Assembly (NCBI GenBank): GCA_011525065.1
Contig: WTIY01000047.1
Span: 1-8,256 of the forward strand
DNA from: Flavobacteriales bacterium
GTDB lineage: Bacteria > Bacteroidota > Bacteroidia > Flavobacteriales > Flavobacteriaceae
Reading direction: 5' to 3'
DNA length: 8,256 bases
Positions 7,701 through 8,256 of the stretch are shown here, piece by piece. The translations under genes and the position numbers were made by a program. The notes beneath the pieces were generated by a model, which did no database searches, was not told the DNA's origin, and saw only the letters and a list, made by a program, of their open reading frames with translations. Every line of letters begins with the position of its first letter. Within the stretch, counting starts at the first letter, position 1.

Positions 7701-7872
7701 CTCGGTCAGTCAAAAAATGGCAGAACTTCAGTTGCTTCCTGCGGTCAGGCGTGCCGAAAAGGATACGGTTATTGTGGCTAATGGCACCTCATGTCGTCAT
7801 CAAATCAGGGATGGAGCGCACAAGACGGCAGTACATCCAATCACCGCCCTGCGTTGGGCATTGCGCGGGTAA
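4786..7872 (+). CDS. FAD-linked oxidase / Fe-S oxidoreductase fusion, YdiJ-like D-2-hydroxyacid dehydrogenase
   Basis: Oxidises a 2-hydroxyacid (D-2-hydroxyglutarate or D-lactate type) through FAD and passes electrons to iron-sulfur clusters, probably as a peripheral membrane or cytoplasmic enzyme. Domains in order: FAD-binding type 4 (about 40-290) with PRAAGTSLAGQ at 67-77 and CTIGGMVGNNSSG at 136-148; FAD-oxidase C-terminal domain (about 290-565) with HAGAGELH at 470-477 and SGEHGDG at 512-518; a ferredoxin-like part with Cys595, Cys601 and Cys612-Pro, then CVGCKACHNECP at 658-669; and a CCG region (about 800-1010) with SGCCGMAGSFG at 956-966. His470, His477 and Glu514 match the spacing of the metal ligands in D-2-hydroxyglutarate dehydrogenases. 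The 1028 residues are close to E. coli YdiJ (about 1018). An in-frame TAA at 4780-4782 makes 4786 the first possible start; Met9 would be the next. aroC follows after 68 bases. Family is secure; substrate is inferred. Confidence 0.92.
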   Translation: MELAAEFEMLFAQLAGSGHQDDLHLMMYATDASVYRQRPLAVIYPKNDSDVQKTLKWCSDHGISLTPRAAGTSLAGQCVSNGVVVDVSKHMNQILSFDQKGKTITVQPGVVRDDLNRFLAPHGLFFGPNTSTSSRCTIGGMVGNNSSGTTSIKYGVTRDKLVGLSGFMVDGTPVHFGLETQSGSPQKMCDATDNEWVEGGQEPIEHAADLKAVKSLKAAIFNELTDPVVREEIKSAYPRASIHRRNTGYTLDLLADQWHEFHASGPRNKTQTPISAEDLNLLPLICGSEGTLMFSTAITLKLDVLPPSHNALVVLQYRELNDCMNDVVTAMNHDLYTCELMDDVVLDCTKSNALYNSYRFFVKDEPKAVLFCELRDEDQAGLKAQVDSILSDLKAQKRAYDLQVLYGKDIEKAIKLRTAGLGLLGAMVGDKKAVACIEDTAVDLQDLPEFIREFSAIMDEFNQKSVYYAHAGAGELHLRPILNLKDTADVQDFRAITTAVSALVKRYRGSLSGEHGDGIVRSEFIIEQIGEQNYARLKNIKSVFDPQGLMNPGKIVDPWSMDERLRAHQTKSTPAVKTKYDFSKEEGILRLSEQCNGSGDCRNSHEHGGMLCPSYQATKNERDTTRARANVLREVLSSPTTDAERWSSEALAQAFDLCVGCKACHNECPSKVDMATVKSELLFQRRKQGLSKGHDWFFGHSSLHYRTLMRLPSWIRGVVNTSFIGGLVKKKYQIAPQRSLPKFPRRSFTQTIIKNGWRRRQPHSFYLPSLLDPSGKPKQSADQPAKHLGRVYLWVDEFSDYLEPEIALDAQKLLSSLGYELECITGLNSARALLSKGYLDRAKSIIDNNLSYFEHHCQDGPVLGIEPSALYGLRDEYIRLASDQVLAQKISQKAQLVEEFLVQQMRQGLISEAQFSHEPLTLKLHLHCHQKSLGSVKDTFDLLNFPKGYSPRLIPSGCCGMAGSFGFEKQHYSVSQKMAELQLLPAVRRAEKDTVIVANGTSCRHQIRDGAHKTAVHPITALRWALRG

Positions 7873-7894
7873 TGGCTTAATTGCCCGTGATTCT

Positions 7895-7925
7895 TTTTTA
7901 TTTTGCAACCAATGGTCTACATTTG
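7895..7925 (+). promoter_or_regulatory. Bacteroidota-type promoter for aroC
   Basis: TACATTTG (7918-7925) matches the Bacteroidota -7 consensus TAnnTTTG exactly. A TTTT at 7895-7898 lies 19 bases upstream, in the place expected for the -33 TTTG element, with three of four bases matching. A true TTTG at 7902-7905 is only 12 bases away, which is too close. Transcription would start around 7928-7934, leaving a leader of roughly ten bases (A-rich, AACAGCAAAAA) before the aroC ATG. This suggests aroC can be transcribed separately from the dehydrogenase. Confidence 0.5.
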
Positions 7926-7940
7926 TTAAAACAGCAAAAA

Positions 7941-8256
7941 ATGGCAGGAGCAGTCTTTGGATCCCTTTTAAGCTTGAGTACTTTTGGCGAGTCTCATGGT
8001 CGGGCCATGGGCGGTGTTTTGTCCGGCTGTCCCGCGGGTATGGTCCTAGACATTGAGGCCATTAATTTTGAGCTTTCCAGAAGAAAACCTGGGCAATCGG
8101 CCATTGTCACTCAACGCAAAGAACCAGACCAGGTCCAGTTTTTGTCGGGGATATACCAGGGTAAAACCACCGGAGGCCCAATTGGCTTCATCATTGAGAA
8201 TGCCAATCAAAAATCTGGTGATTACGATCATTTGAAATCCGTTTATCGTCCTTCTC
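7941..8256 (+). CDS. aroC: chorismate synthase (3' partial)
   Basis: Cytoplasmic enzyme that uses reduced FMN to convert 5-enolpyruvylshikimate-3-phosphate into chorismate, the last step of the shikimate pathway leading to aromatic amino acids, folate and quinones. The 105 visible codons begin MAGAVFGSLLSLSTFGESHG, the usual AroC N-terminus. They contain the family signature GESHGRAMGGVLSGCPAG (residues 16-33), RRKPGQS, TQRKEPDQVQFLSG, GKTTGGPIGF and DYDHLKSVYRP, all in the expected order. The conserved His in GESHG (His19) is the active-site residue that acts on the FMN/substrate pair. About 250 more residues should lie beyond the right edge. The start is well fixed by homology and by the A-rich leader. 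Residue 4 is Ala and the stretch LLSLS replaces the commoner LFKVT, a mild variation. It follows the dehydrogenase on the same strand with a 68-base gap and a candidate promoter of its own. Confidence 0.95.
   Translation, partial: MAGAVFGSLLSLSTFGESHGRAMGGVLSGCPAGMVLDIEAINFELSRRKPGQSAIVTQRKEPDQVQFLSGIYQGKTTGGPIGFIIENANQKSGDYDHLKSVYRPS

Noticed and set aside
4786..7872. Dehydrogenase as GlpC or LldF type respiratory subunit
   Set aside because: Fe-S and CCG parts resemble those proteins, but here they are fused to a complete FAD oxidase, as in YdiJ, so a stand-alone subunit call is wrong.
7661..8056. Open frame spanning the end of the dehydrogenase and the start of aroC
   Set aside because: It runs in another frame over two well-identified genes and its translation resembles nothing; a shadow frame.
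8046..8235. Short frames on both strands at the right edge
   Set aside because: They lie inside the aroC coding region, whose translation is strongly conserved in its own frame.

Overview
The window most likely comes from the chromosome of a Bacteroidota bacterium, probably Flavobacteriales-like. The lineage is inferred from gene content and signals, not from a search. Supporting signs are the fusion of a glycoside hydrolase family 3 (GH3) domain with a serine hydrolase, a Bacteroidota-style BshA (bacillithiol synthesis), A/T-rich leaders without clear Shine-Dalgarno sequences, and a close match to the Bacteroidota -7 promoter element (TAnnTTTG) in front of aroC. Coding density is high, no gap exceeds about 90 bases, and I see no mobile element, RNA gene, CRISPR array or prophage.

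Layout from left to right: (1) A GH3 / class C beta-lactamase-like fusion on the + strand, cut by the left edge because its frame stays open to base 2. (2) After 89 bases, bshA on the + strand, encoding the first enzyme of bacillithiol synthesis. (3) A convergent gene on the - strand for a small secreted protein that looks like an eight-stranded outer-membrane beta-barrel. An A/T-rich hairpin lies between it and bshA and overlaps its stop codon. (4) A 61-base divergent intergenic region with several short dyads, one of them directly against the next start codon. (5) A long + strand flavin and iron-sulfur dehydrogenase of the YdiJ / D-2-hydroxyacid dehydrogenase type. (6) After 68 bases containing a good Bacteroidota promoter, the first 105 codons of aroC (chorismate synthase), cut by the right edge.

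The first two genes share an N-acetylglucosamine theme: the GH3 enzyme is expected to release GlcNAc-type sugars from muropeptides or similar glycans outside the cytoplasm, while BshA consumes UDP-GlcNAc to make a thiol cofactor. Any functional coupling is speculative. The dehydrogenase and aroC are probably housekeeping metabolism placed in tandem. The window reads as an ordinary core-genome region. I found no convincing undescribed system. The points most worth a second look are a four-cysteine cluster beside the active site of the fused serine hydrolase, the non-canonical iron-sulfur motifs of the dehydrogenase, and the dyads between the divergent genes.
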